From: UBA970 sp049419605
GTDB lineage: Bacteria; Bacillota_I; Bacilli_A; RFN20; CAG-826
Reading direction: 5' to 3'
Assembly: GCA_049419605.1 (NCBI GenBank)
Contig: JBMSKF010000011.1
Coordinates: forward strand, 1 to 32,098
DNA length: 32,098 nt
Position numbers and translations under genes: made by a program. Under the pieces are notes generated by a model. That model searched no databases. It was not told the DNA's origin and worked only from the letters and a program-made list of their open reading frames with translations. Shown in pieces: positions 8,003 through 17,412 of this stretch (positions are counted from its first letter, which is position 1; each line of letters starts with the position of its first letter).

Positions 8003-8957
8003 GGATGTGGCGCGTAAGGCAGGGGTTTCAGTTTCAACCGCAAGTTATGCGTTGAATAATGTTCCTTTGGTCAATCCTGAAACGCGTAAAAGGGTCATGG
8101 AAGTTGCCGAGGCGATTAATTATCATCCCAATGCTTCTGCCCGTAATTTGAAGACAAAAAAGACTAATAATATTGGCGTTTTTGTTTATGGTTTTAGCGG
8201 GCCGGTCTTTTCTGAAATTCTCGAAGGAATCAATAAAGTTGTTCATGCTCGCAATATGAATATATTAGTCAGTTCTGGTGCCTCTTCATCAATGATGTTA
8301 AAAGAACGCCAAGTGGATGCGGCTATTATTTTTGATTCTTCATTTGATAAACAAGTCATCATCCAATATGCAAAAAATTCCCCCGTTGTCGTTCTTGACA
8401 CCTTTTTAAAAGGAAAAAATATTTATCCAAGTGTGATGGATAATGATTTATTAGTCCACCAATTGATTCGACAAATGATTAACCAAGGTTATCAACGTTT
8501 TGTGTATGTATCTGGACCCAAAGAAGCATTCAACAATAAAGAGCGTTATAAGGGTTACCTACAAGCCCTTCAGGAAGCAGGATTAAAAAGTTTACAATAC
8601 TTTGATGGGGATTTTACCACACCTTCGGGTTACCAAGCAGGACGGGCCATTATCTCCATGAAAACTCGCCCTGATTTTGTTTACTGTGCCAATGATGAAA
8701 TGGCATTAGGGGTGATCCAAGCATTGCACGAAGCAAATATTCGTGTTCCAGAAGCGATTGGGGTTGCTGGATTTGATGGATCCTATCTCCACAATCCATA
8801 TATTCAACCCAGTTTAACGACCATTTCTATAGACCATTATGCATGGGGTCAAACTGCTGCAACTTTTCTTATTGATGCTTTGCAGCAAAGTGGTGAAGTC
8901 AAAGGCGTTTTAAAACCAATAGGAAAAATCATCATAAAGGAGTCAACTCAACGATGA
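7989..8957 (+). CDS. LacI-family transcriptional regulator of the glucan locus
   Basis: A 322-residue regulator with an N-terminal helix-turn-helix (TIKDVARKAGVSVSTASYAL, residues 3-22), a hinge helix ending near Leu55 (SARNLKTKKT) and a periplasmic-binding-protein-like sensor domain. The recognition positions equivalent to Tyr17, Gln18 and Arg22 of LacI are Val15, Ser16 and Tyr20, so its operator should differ from a CcpA cre. The hinge Leu normally inserts into a central CG step, as found in the palindromes at 2861 and 2892. It overlaps the GH13 gene upstream and its TGA overlaps the ATG of the GH3 gene, so it is expressed with the enzymes. The likely inducer is a sophoro-oligosaccharide or sophorose. 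Confidence 0.93.
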   Translation: MPTIKDVARKAGVSVSTASYALNNVPLVNPETRKRVMEVAEAINYHPNASARNLKTKKTNNIGVFVYGFSGPVFSEILEGINKVVHARNMNILVSSGASSSMMLKERQVDAAIIFDSSFDKQVIIQYAKNSPVVVLDTFLKGKNIYPSVMDNDLLVHQLIRQMINQGYQRFVYVSGPKEAFNNKERYKGYLQALQEAGLKSLQYFDGDFTTPSGYQAGRAIISMKTRPDFVYCANDEMALGVIQALHEANIRVPEAIGVAGFDGSYLHNPYIQPSLTTISIDHYAWGQTAATFLIDALQQSGEVKGVLKPIGKIIIKESTQR

Positions 8958-11047
8958 ACATAAAAGAATTATTAGCAAGCTTAACCCTAGAAGAAAAAGC
9001 CGGTCAACTTGCTCAATTGCCTCCTTTTTTCTTTAAGAAAGAAGCGTTACAAGAAGTTGCTGGACCTGTGCAAAGGCTTAAATTAAAAGAAGCGGATATT
9101 TTTTTAGCAGGGTCTGTTTTAGGAATTGGTAATCCTCAAGAAATGATGGATATTCAATCGATTTATCTATCAAAAAGTCGGCATAAAATTCCTCTCGTCT
9201 TCATGGCAGATATCATTCATGGTTATAAAACTATTTTCCCTATCCCGCTTGCATTAGCAGGATCATTTTCAACGCAAAACTTTTACAAAATGGCCCGTGC
9301 CTCTGCAGAAGAAGCAACACTAAGTGGCATTCATGTGACGTTTTCTCCAATGGCAGATTTAGTCAAAGATCCTCGATGGGGACGAGTCATGGAAGCATAT
9401 GGTGAAGACCCTTATCTTGCTTACCATTATGCGTATGCGATGACCCAAGGTTACCAAGGAAAACGGCTCAAGAATAAGGATAGTCTAGCTGCTTGTATCA
9501 AACATTTTGCAGCATATGGGGCCGCTCTTGCCGGTCGCGATTATGCTCAGGCAAGTATTTCATTACATGATTTTTATCAAATTTATGACGCTGGATATCG
9601 TGGTGCTGTCGATGCTGGCGTAAGAATGGCGATGACTTCTTTCAACGTCTTTGAAGGGGTACCCGCAACGATTCATCAAACTCTGTTAAGAAAGGTTTTG
9701 CGAAAGCGAATGGGATTTAAAGGGGTTACCATTTCTGACTATGATTCCATTATTGAAACGGTTGTACATCGTGTGAGTAAGGATGATCAAGATGCAGTTC
9801 GTCAAGCGTTGCTTGCCACCGTTGATATTGAAATGGCATCGGGAGCCTATATTAAACATATTCCCACTTTAGTAAAGGCAGGTTTGATTGATCTTGATTT
9901 GATTGATCAAGCAGTATTAAGAGTCTTGAAATTAAAGAAGGATTTAGGTTTATTTCAAAATCCATTTAAAGGCGCGCATGTTGAAAAAGAAAAAACATTC
10001 CCCTTATCCGCACCGCAATTACAGATTGCAAAAACACTCGCTGATGAATCCATTGTCTTGTTAAAAAATAAGAACAATATTCTTCCATTAGGAAACCAAA
10101 AAATTGCCTTGTTAGGACATTTATCTAATAGTGGTGCATTATTAGGACCTTGGTCTTGGCATGGTAATCGTACCATTACACCAAGTCTGAATTCAGTTTT
10201 AAAACCTTTCATCCAACATGAAGTTGAAGATGTGAATGCTTGGTCTGAATCCCTTCATCAACAAATCAATACTGCGGATGTATTCGTCGTCATGACGGGT
10301 GAAGAAGAAAAAGAATCCGGAGAAGCTCGTTCAAAAACCAATCCAGTCCTTTCAGAAAAGACGGTTGAATTTATTAAACAATTAAAAACCTTTGGCAAGC
10401 CTATTGTCCTTATTGTGACGGCAGGCCGTCCATTGGTGTTAACCGCAATTGTCGAGGATGTAGATGCCATTCTTTATGCTTATTTCTTAGGGTCACAAGC
10501 CGCAATGTCGATTACCGATACCTTAATGGGAAAAAATAATCCTTCCGCGAAATTAACCATGACCTTTCCTAGACGAGTGGGTCAAATACCCATTTCTTAT
10601 AATCACTTAAATACAGGACGCCCATTTTTAGGACAATCTTTTACTTATACCTCACACTATATTGATGAATCCAATCTTCCGTTGTTTACTTTTGGTGACG
10701 GATTAAGTTATACCACCTTTTCTTTTGAACAATTTAAAGATGTTTCCACTTTAGATGAAGTCCAGTTTTCTGTTCAAGTCACGAATACCGGAACACGTCC
10801 AGGATACGTCATTGTTCCTGTCTATTTAGAAGCACCCCTCGCACCCGTTGCCTTAGCAAACCGCCAATTAGTTGGCATGGAAAAACGTTGGTTATTACCT
10901 CAAGAAACCCAAACAATCATCATCAAGGTTGATGCTCAATTTTTAACGTATATTGATGCATCCTATCAACGGCAACCTTTAAAAGGAACTTTTACCTTTG
11001 TAACTGGAGAAAACCATTCCCTCATCAACCTTCATAAGGAGATTTAA
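8954..11047 (+). CDS. GH3 beta-glucosidase, probable sophorose-hydrolysing enzyme
   Basis: Cytosolic family 3 glycoside hydrolase of 697 residues with no signal peptide. It opens with the typical LTLEEKAGQLAQ, has the (beta/alpha)8 domain with nucleophile Asp262 in GVTISDYDSI, the second alpha/beta domain with candidate acid/base Glu457 in ESGEARSK, and a C-terminal fibronectin-III-like domain (from about residue 600). AAAGGAG at 8936-8942 precedes the ATG, which overlaps the LacI stop. The GH94 gene starts 3 bases after its stop. In Listeria innocua a GH3 enzyme beside a 1,2-beta-oligoglucan phosphorylase cleaves sophorose, the end product of phosphorolysis; the same role is inferred here. 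A broader beta-glucosidase activity is possible. Confidence 0.9.
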   Translation: MNIKELLASLTLEEKAGQLAQLPPFFFKKEALQEVAGPVQRLKLKEADIFLAGSVLGIGNPQEMMDIQSIYLSKSRHKIPLVFMADIIHGYKTIFPIPLALAGSFSTQNFYKMARASAEEATLSGIHVTFSPMADLVKDPRWGRVMEAYGEDPYLAYHYAYAMTQGYQGKRLKNKDSLAACIKHFAAYGAALAGRDYAQASISLHDFYQIYDAGYRGAVDAGVRMAMTSFNVFEGVPATIHQTLLRKVLRKRMGFKGVTISDYDSIIETVVHRVSKDDQDAVRQALLATVDIEMASGAYIKHIPTLVKAGLIDLDLIDQAVLRVLKLKKDLGLFQNPFKGAHVEKEKTFPLSAPQLQIAKTLADESIVLLKNKNNILPLGNQKIALLGHLSNSGALLGPWSWHGNRTITPSLNSVLKPFIQHEVEDVNAWSESLHQQINTADVFVVMTGEEEKESGEARSKTNPVLSEKTVEFIKQLKTFGKPIVLIVTAGRPLVLTAIVEDVDAILYAYFLGSQAAMSITDTLMGKNNPSAKLTMTFPRRVGQIPISYNHLNTGRPFLGQSFTYTSHYIDESNLPLFTFGDGLSYTTFSFEQFKDVSTLDEVQFSVQVTNTGTRPGYVIVPVYLEAPLAPVALANRQLVGMEKRWLLPQETQTIIIKVDAQFLTYIDASYQRQPLKGTFTFVTGENHSLINLHKEI

Positions 11048-11050
11048 ATT

Positions 11051-14000
11051 ATGGCTACGCTTTCCAATCAATGGTCGACATCCATCATAAAAAAAGGGGA
11101 TATTTCAGTCTCCCTTTTAACAACGGGAGATGTTTTGAAATGGATGCATGGTGATCATCAAATTAATTTACTTCATGGCAATCCAATAGATGGCATGATT
11201 GCTAATCTTTATTTAAGAGAAAAATCATCAACGGGTTATCGTGCCAGTAAATTAATGGGAATTCATAGCCCAAGTGCGTGGCAACTTCTCGAAGATGGTG
11301 CAGTTTACCAAGGCACCATTTGGAATGTTTCTTATCAAGTGCAGTTACGCGTCAGTGAACAAGGTTGGCAGTATCATGTGCAACTTAAGGCTCTACAACC
11401 TACGCAAGCAATCTATGACTTAATGTATGGTCAAGACGTTGGCATCGGTCATCCTTTCGGAATCCTCATGAATGAAGCCTATACTTCACAATATATTGAT
11501 CATCAAATTTTCAATAAAGGAAACTTTCACACAATTTTATCTCGTCAAAATCAAGGATTGACCCATTATGTACAGCTTGGATGTTCTATGGAAACCATTG
11601 CATTTTCAACGGATGCAATGCAGTTTTTTGGTTTAGATTATAAATTAACGAAAACACCCATTGCATATCAGCTTCATACCTTGCCTTCACAAAATTACCA
11701 ATATGAATTTGCATATCCAACTTTGCAAACCAAACCGTTTTCTTTATCTTCAACACCATTAGAAATTTCATTTTATTCGCTTTCAATGAAACAAGAAGGA
11801 TTATTTTTGAAAGAACCCATGCCAACACCGGTGATGAAGGTGACCCCATTCTCTAAGTTTAAAGGGACTCCAACTCATCATCAATTCCATGCAACTGATC
11901 CTTTAACCGGAATCCCCTTGACCTTAAAAGATTTTAATGACCGCTTTCCTCAACTAAAACAAATAGAATTATCATCTTCAAAAACTGAATTTTTATCAGC
12001 GTTTTTGGACAATGGCGATCACATTATCAGCCAACAAAAAGAACGGCTTGTTGAACGGCCTCATGGCCATATTTTACTCAGTGGCGATGTCCTTCATGCT
12101 TCTGAGGATGTATTTGCAACCACTGCCTATATGTTTGGTGTTTTTGGATCTCATACGGTTTATGGCAATTCCAATTTCCATAAATTAACAGGAGATCTTC
12201 GCCATCCACTAAACGCACATACGATTTCAGGAACAAGAATGTACTTGAAGGTCAATCGCCATTATCACTTATTGGGGATGCCAACATATTTGAAAATGGG
12301 TTTAGACCAAGTGCAATGGTTATATAAACTCCAAGATGATGAATTATTGATTACTCTTTCTGTCAATGGAGTAGATCCGATTTCTAAACTTGAATTCCAA
12401 TCTCAAAAAAAGAAAACATATCAAATTGTTCTGACCCAACAATTCTTATTGGATACCAATGAGAATCAACCACCCATTCAATATGTTCATGAAGGTCAAT
12501 CCATTGAAATTGATGGTCGAAGTAATGGTTTTATCAATCAACATTACTCCGGTTTAAGATATCGATTAACGTTTGATCAACCCTTTCAATTGAAGCTTGC
12601 GAATGACTTTATTCAACCTAACGTCAATGATGGTGGAATGATGTTTTTTACCTTTGATAATGTTTCTTCGCTTACTTTTTATACCCAAGCAACCTTACAA
12701 GGTGAAATGAAACAACAGCCCACTGATATTTCATTTGGTCAACAATATCGGAAACTCATTCATGACTTAATGCCTCTTAAGCTTTCCCACCCTTCTCATC
12801 AAACGACACTCGATTCATTTAATTTTTTAGTCCCTTGGTATGTTCATGATGCACTGGTCCACTATGCTTCTCCCCATGGTTTAGAACAATATAATGGGGC
12901 AGCTTGGGGAACTCGAGATGTCCTCCAAGGACCTTTTGAATTATTTTTAACTGCTCAACGGTTTGATATTAATCGAGAAATACTATTGAAAGTTTTTGCC
13001 CGTCAATTTCATGACACCAAGGAATTTCCTCAATGGTTTATGTTTGATCGATATCGTAGTATTCAAGCCCATGAATCTCATGGTGACGTCACGGTTTGGC
13101 CGTTAAAAGCCTTGGCCAATTATTTAAAGGCTACAGGGGATCTTGGCATTCTCAAAGAAGAACTTCCTTATATGGATAAACATAAAGGGGTTTTCACCGA
13201 AAACAAAGCTTCATTAACGAATCATGTATGGGACATCATTGAGGTGTTAAAAAAATCTTCAATTCAAGGTACCTCATTTCCTTCCTATGGAGGAGGGGAT
13301 TGGGATGATACTTTACAACCTGCAAACCCAACGTTAACAAAACAAATGGTTTCAGGATGGACTGTGGCATTGTTATACGAAGCACTTTCTCAATTAGGCG
13401 AATGGCCAATATTTGAAGATGATCGTCAACAAGAACTCATGACCTATCAACAATCATTAAAGCAAGATTTTAATCGGTATCTCATTGTCGATGGGGTTCC
13501 TGCTGGATTTGTGATTTTCCATGAAGATCATCGTGAAGTGTTACTGCATCCCCAAGACAAAAAAACTGGCTTGCATTATCGTTTATTACCCTTTAATCGT
13601 GGGATGATTAGTCATCTATTTGACCCGCAACGTCTTGAACAATACCAAACCATTATCCGTGATCATTTAAGACATCCAGATGGTGTCCGCTTAATGAACA
13701 CTGCGGTGACTTATCAAGGTGGTAAAAAGACTTATTTCCAACGTGCTGAAACTGCAGCAAACTTTGGTCGAGAAATCGGTATTCAATACGTTCATGCTCA
13801 TATACGTTATATCGAAGCGATGACCACGATTGGCAATGTAGAAGAAGCTTGGTGGGGTCTTAATGTCATCAATCCTATTGGGATGGATGCTCTCGTACCG
13901 CAAGCGGAAAAACGTCAACGGAATGTATATTTTTCAAGTTCTGATGCCGCTTTTTTAAATCGATATGAAGCCAAAAAAGATTTTGAAAAAGTTCGAAAAG

Positions 14001-14296
14001 GACAAATGAAAGTAAAAGCGGGTTGGCGATTATATTCTTCTGGACCAGGTATTTATTTAAGAACGTTGATTCATCATTTTTTAGGAATCCAAGTTCAACA
14101 TCGTGAATTAATCATGGATCCAAATATTCCAGAACGTTTCAATGGCTTAACGATTGATTATCAATTTAATGGCAAACCATTAAAGGTCACCATCCAACAA
14201 GTCCATCGAAATAAAACAATAAAGAATCCTTATCGACTAGGTTCAGAATTTAAAGTTGAAACGCTCGACAGTGGTTTCCATGCTATATTAAAATAA
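11051..14296 (+). CDS. GH94 phosphorylase, probable 1,2-beta-oligoglucan phosphorylase
   Basis: Large cytosolic phosphorylase of 1081 residues, close to the length of the Listeria 1,2-beta-oligoglucan phosphorylase and longer than typical cellobiose phosphorylase. It should convert beta-1,2-gluco-oligosaccharide plus phosphate to alpha-glucose-1-phosphate and a shortened chain. The catalytic region has GGGDWDDTLQP (Asp750 to Asp753), aligned with the DWND general-acid motif of GH94, followed by HYRLLPFNRGM, FQRAETAANFGREIG, QYVHAHIRY and YSSGPGIYLR. The N-terminal half is beta-rich, as in the family. AAGGAG at 11037-11042 precedes ATG 11051. Its stop overlaps the start of the CotH-like gene. 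The GH94 call is strong; linkage specificity rests on length, motifs and neighbours. Confidence 0.88.
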   Translation: MATLSNQWSTSIIKKGDISVSLLTTGDVLKWMHGDHQINLLHGNPIDGMIANLYLREKSSTGYRASKLMGIHSPSAWQLLEDGAVYQGTIWNVSYQVQLRVSEQGWQYHVQLKALQPTQAIYDLMYGQDVGIGHPFGILMNEAYTSQYIDHQIFNKGNFHTILSRQNQGLTHYVQLGCSMETIAFSTDAMQFFGLDYKLTKTPIAYQLHTLPSQNYQYEFAYPTLQTKPFSLSSTPLEISFYSLSMKQEGLFLKEPMPTPVMKVTPFSKFKGTPTHHQFHATDPLTGIPLTLKDFNDRFPQLKQIELSSSKTEFLSAFLDNGDHIISQQKERLVERPHGHILLSGDVLHASEDVFATTAYMFGVFGSHTVYGNSNFHKLTGDLRHPLNAHTISGTRMYLKVNRHYHLLGMPTYLKMGLDQVQWLYKLQDDELLITLSVNGVDPISKLEFQSQKKKTYQIVLTQQFLLDTNENQPPIQYVHEGQSIEIDGRSNGFINQHYSGLRYRLTFDQPFQLKLANDFIQPNVNDGGMMFFTFDNVSSLTFYTQATLQGEMKQQPTDISFGQQYRKLIHDLMPLKLSHPSHQTTLDSFNFLVPWYVHDALVHYASPHGLEQYNGAAWGTRDVLQGPFELFLTAQRFDINREILLKVFARQFHDTKEFPQWFMFDRYRSIQAHESHGDVTVWPLKALANYLKATGDLGILKEELPYMDKHKGVFTENKASLTNHVWDIIEVLKKSSIQGTSFPSYGGGDWDDTLQPANPTLTKQMVSGWTVALLYEALSQLGEWPIFEDDRQQELMTYQQSLKQDFNRYLIVDGVPAGFVIFHEDHREVLLHPQDKKTGLHYRLLPFNRGMISHLFDPQRLEQYQTIIRDHLRHPDGVRLMNTAVTYQGGKKTYFQRAETAANFGREIGIQYVHAHIRYIEAMTTIGNVEEAWWGLNVINPIGMDALVPQAEKRQRNVYFSSSDAAFLNRYEAKKDFEKVRKGQMKVKAGWRLYSSGPGIYLRTLIHHFLGIQVQHRELIMDPNIPERFNGLTIDYQFNGKPLKVTIQQVHRNKTIKNPYRLGSEFKVETLDSGFHAILK

Positions 14297-15849
14297 TGAA
14301 TCATACGAGCAAATATCCATTGATCCTTGGGGCATTTTTCTTCCTTGTCTTAACAAGTTGTGAAGGTATCATTTCTTCAAGTCAACCTATCCTTAATAGT
14401 GAAACTATTGCCGATTATCAGACCCAACTTTCCCCTCAAGTCCCCTACATTAATGATCACTTATTATTACCAACGACAATCGCAAGTGATCCCAACCTCA
14501 ACATTGAATGGTCAACCCCAGATTACGTGATTGAAGAGGGTGTTTTTCAATATGTAAGCCCAATTGAAGATGAAATGATTACGTTAACAGCGACACTCAC
14601 AAAACAAGATTTTCAAACTTCATTTACGTATCCAATCCTGGTGAAAAGTCAGCTTCATGTACCCACTATTACAAAGGGACCTATTCTTAAAATTAATCTA
14701 GCAAATTCGAAAAATGAAAGTGATATCTTTTACGAAGATTACATCAATGCTACAGCAGTGATTCAATATGACCTCCATGGACAATCCGTTAGTAAAAATA
14801 TTTCGAGTCCCCTTGGGATTCGCACACGTGGTCACTCCACTCGTTTTATGCCCAAAAGACCTTATCGAATTCGCTTCGACGAAAACACTTCTATCCTTGG
14901 CATGAAATCGGCAAAGAATTATATCTTGCTCGCTAATTACATCGATCGGTCCTTGGTGAGAAATAGTTTAACTGCCTATATGAGTCAGTATTTTCCTGAC
15001 ACATTATATTCCCTTGATTATCGCTTTGTCGATTTATTTATTAATCAAAGTTACCGTGGGCAATATTTATTGATTGAACGAGTTGAATTTTCAAAAAATC
15101 GTTTAGACATTGAACCGAACTTAACCTTAGATGATGCCGGATTCATGATTGAACTTGATTACCAAGTGTATGTGCAAAATCAAGGTAATGAAAATTTAGA
15201 ATGGTTTAGGATCAATGATCGACCCTATGCCATTAAGGAACCCAATCCTTTAGGCCCAGGTTACCAGTTTAGACATACTCGATTCATCAACAATTATTTA
15301 ACAGCGACAAGACAGGCTCTGATCCAAAAACAAAATTACGACACCTATTTGGATGTTGAAAATTGGATTGATTATTTTATGATTCAAGAAATCGCAAAAA
15401 ATGTGGATGTCGGATGGGGATCTGTCTACATGGTGAAAGAATCCGGAGGCAAAATTAAACACATGCCATTATGGGATTTTGATTTAGCTTATGGAAATGC
15501 TGACTATATCGATTATGGTCCTGAGGGTCATTGGGGTTGGGCCACCTATGAAAAAAATGAATTATTTACATTGATGATGCAGGTTCCAGCCATTAAAACT
15601 CGCTTTAAACAAAAGTTATTACAGTTTGAAGAAACGGTATTACCTGCTGCAATTGCTTGGCTCGATGACAATGAAGAAAGATTAATTACGTTAAGCGAAG
15701 ATAATTTTACGATTTGGCCAATGAATCAGTGTGAGGGTTGGTGTCCAATTCCTGAACCCTTACGGCCTTATACCTCCATCTCACAACAATTTGATTACTT
15801 AAGAAATTTCCTTACGCAAAGAGTCAGTTGGATGAAATCTCATATCTAA
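14296..15849 (+). CDS. CotH-like lipoprotein with N-terminal Ig-like domain
   Basis: A 517-residue predicted lipoprotein with Cys22 in the lipobox LTSC. Residues about 38-122 resemble the atypical bacterial Ig-like domain (LPTTIASDPNLNIEWSTP, later EEGVFQYVSP). The rest matches the CotH kinase-like family: IRTRGHSTRFMPKRPYRIRF around residues 175-195, then MPLWDFDLAYGNA with Asp394 and Asp396. CotH of Bacillus spores is a protein kinase, and CotH domains also occur in extracellular polysaccharide-degrading proteins. Its ATG overlaps the last base of the GH94 stop and no ribosome site is visible, so translation is probably coupled. A role in surface organisation of the glucan system is conjecture. 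Confidence 0.82.
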   Translation: MNHTSKYPLILGAFFFLVLTSCEGIISSSQPILNSETIADYQTQLSPQVPYINDHLLLPTTIASDPNLNIEWSTPDYVIEEGVFQYVSPIEDEMITLTATLTKQDFQTSFTYPILVKSQLHVPTITKGPILKINLANSKNESDIFYEDYINATAVIQYDLHGQSVSKNISSPLGIRTRGHSTRFMPKRPYRIRFDENTSILGMKSAKNYILLANYIDRSLVRNSLTAYMSQYFPDTLYSLDYRFVDLFINQSYRGQYLLIERVEFSKNRLDIEPNLTLDDAGFMIELDYQVYVQNQGNENLEWFRINDRPYAIKEPNPLGPGYQFRHTRFINNYLTATRQALIQKQNYDTYLDVENWIDYFMIQEIAKNVDVGWGSVYMVKESGGKIKHMPLWDFDLAYGNADYIDYGPEGHWGWATYEKNELFTLMMQVPAIKTRFKQKLLQFEETVLPAAIAWLDDNEERLITLSEDNFTIWPMNQCEGWCPIPEPLRPYTSISQQFDYLRNFLTQRVSWMKSHI

Positions 15850-15902
15850 AGTAAGATTGTTATGTTATAGTCGTATTTGTGCTTATGATTCCTAGCGTAC
15901 TG

Positions 15903-15922
15903 CTTGGTGGATCATCACCAAG
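15903..15922 (+). promoter_or_regulatory. Hairpin covering part of the helicase ribosome binding site
   Basis: A perfect 7-bp inverted repeat, CTTGGTG and CACCAAG, around the loop GATCAT. The 3' arm includes the first bases of AAGGAG (15920-15925), which ribosomes use to start at ATG 15931. There is no T-run, so it is not a terminator. It could make helicase translation sensitive to temperature or to helicase activity itself. A weak -10-like TATAGT lies at 15866-15871 without a good -35. Confidence 0.5.
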
Positions 15923-15930
15923 GAGATGCT

Positions 15931-17412
15931 ATGTCATTTACGAATTTAGGTTTATCTGAAGCGTTGTTAAAATCAGTGGAAAAAGCTGGTTATACAACTC
16001 CAACACCCATTCAAGAAAAAGCAATCCCCGTGTTAATTTCGGGGAAAGATGTTTTAGGGACTGCACAAACCGGCACTGGAAAAACGGCTGCTTTTGCCTT
16101 ACCGATGATTCAATTATTATCCAGTCTTCCCAAATTAGATAAACGAGTAGTTCGTGCACTCGTGATTGTCCCTACGCGTGAGCTTGCTGTGCAAATTCAA
16201 GAAACCTTAATGCAATTATCTCGATTCAATAATTTAAGAATCGGAATGTTCTTTGGTGGTGTGTCTAAATTTGGCCAAATCAATGCTTTAAGACAAGGTG
16301 TTGATATTGCAGTAGCAACACCAGGACGTTTATTAGATTTAATGAGAGAAAGAATATTTCACCCCACGCATATTAAGATGGTGGTGTTAGATGAAGCTGA
16401 TCAAATGTTAGATATGGGTTTTTTACCTGATGTTAAAACGATTTTAGGGTCTATTCCAAAACCTAGACAAGCGGCCTTATTTTCTGCGACGATGCCAGAA
16501 CAAATTGCAAATTTAGCCTCATCATTTTTACACGATCCAGTTCGTATTGCCATTACACCCGTTAGCCAACCTCTACAAAAAATTCAACATCAAACGATTC
16601 GCATTGAAAAGAATCAAAAATTATCTTTATTAATGCATTTATTAAAAAATGAATCGTTGAAATCCGTCTTAATTTTTGTTCGTACAAAACGAGGAGCAAA
16701 GCGCACTGCGCTTAATTTAACTCATCAAGGGCATCAAGTTGTCGAACTCCATGGTAATCAATCCCAAGCCCAACGACAATTTGCGATGAAGAAGTTTAAA
16801 GAAAAGCATGTAAGAATTCTTGTCGCAACGGACCTCGCAAGTCGAGGTATCGACATTGATAAGCTTTCTCACGTGATTAATTTTGATATGCCTGAAACCG
16901 CAGAAGCCTTTTTACACCGTACAGGAAGAACAGGCAGAGCTGGATTCTCTGGAGATGTGATTAATTTTGTTTCTCGAGAAGAAAATAGCCTTGTGCATAT
17001 GATTAATCGTCATACTGGAATGAACTTGAATCCTCAACCGTTAAAGGATTTTGTCTTTGATCCAACTCTTGTCATTCATGGGGGAGAAGATTCAGGAGAT
17101 CGTTCAGGTTTTGCTAGACATCGTCGACCCAAAGGTGGCCATTCCTATCAAGTTTCCAACCATGGATCACAATCTCAACAACGCTCATTTGGTTCACGTC
17201 CATTTGAAAAAAAATATGATCGACCTTCTTCAGAAACTTCTTCAGAACGCCATTTCAAACCACGTGCGTATGACAATAGATCACCTCAAGATAAACCCAA
17301 TCATGAAAAATCCTATGGTTCAAAACCATCATGGGGTCAACGTCCCCAACGTCGTGATTCTCGCCCATCTAGATTTGCGCCACGAAAAGATGGATTTAAA
17401 AGAAATCCTTAA
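15931..17412 (+). CDS. DEAD-box ATP-dependent RNA helicase (CshA/DeaD type)
   Basis: A 493-residue RNA helicase. The start is ATG 15931 with AAGGAG five bases upstream; the TTG at 15904 would put nine extra residues inside the hairpin and is rejected. The Q motif lies in TTPTPIQEKAIPVL, motif I is AQTGTGKT (residues 45-52), motif II DEAD (154-157), then SAT and HRTGRTGRAG. After about residue 385 the tail is basic and rich in Arg, Ser, Pro and Gly, typical of RNA-binding tails of CshA/DeaD helicases acting in ribosome assembly, cold adaptation or RNA decay. It is probably a separate unit from the glucan operon, although no terminator is seen between them. It ends exactly against atpC on the other strand. 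Confidence 0.95.
   Translation: MSFTNLGLSEALLKSVEKAGYTTPTPIQEKAIPVLISGKDVLGTAQTGTGKTAAFALPMIQLLSSLPKLDKRVVRALVIVPTRELAVQIQETLMQLSRFNNLRIGMFFGGVSKFGQINALRQGVDIAVATPGRLLDLMRERIFHPTHIKMVVLDEADQMLDMGFLPDVKTILGSIPKPRQAALFSATMPEQIANLASSFLHDPVRIAITPVSQPLQKIQHQTIRIEKNQKLSLLMHLLKNESLKSVLIFVRTKRGAKRTALNLTHQGHQVVELHGNQSQAQRQFAMKKFKEKHVRILVATDLASRGIDIDKLSHVINFDMPETAEAFLHRTGRTGRAGFSGDVINFVSREENSLVHMINRHTGMNLNPQPLKDFVFDPTLVIHGGEDSGDRSGFARHRRPKGGHSYQVSNHGSQSQQRSFGSRPFEKKYDRPSSETSSERHFKPRAYDNRSPQDKPNHEKSYGSKPSWGQRPQRRDSRPSRFAPRKDGFKRNP

Noticed and set aside
11586..11849. Minus-strand ORF of 87 codons within the GH94 gene
   Set aside because: It is a shadow of the strongly supported GH94 coding frame and resembles no known protein.
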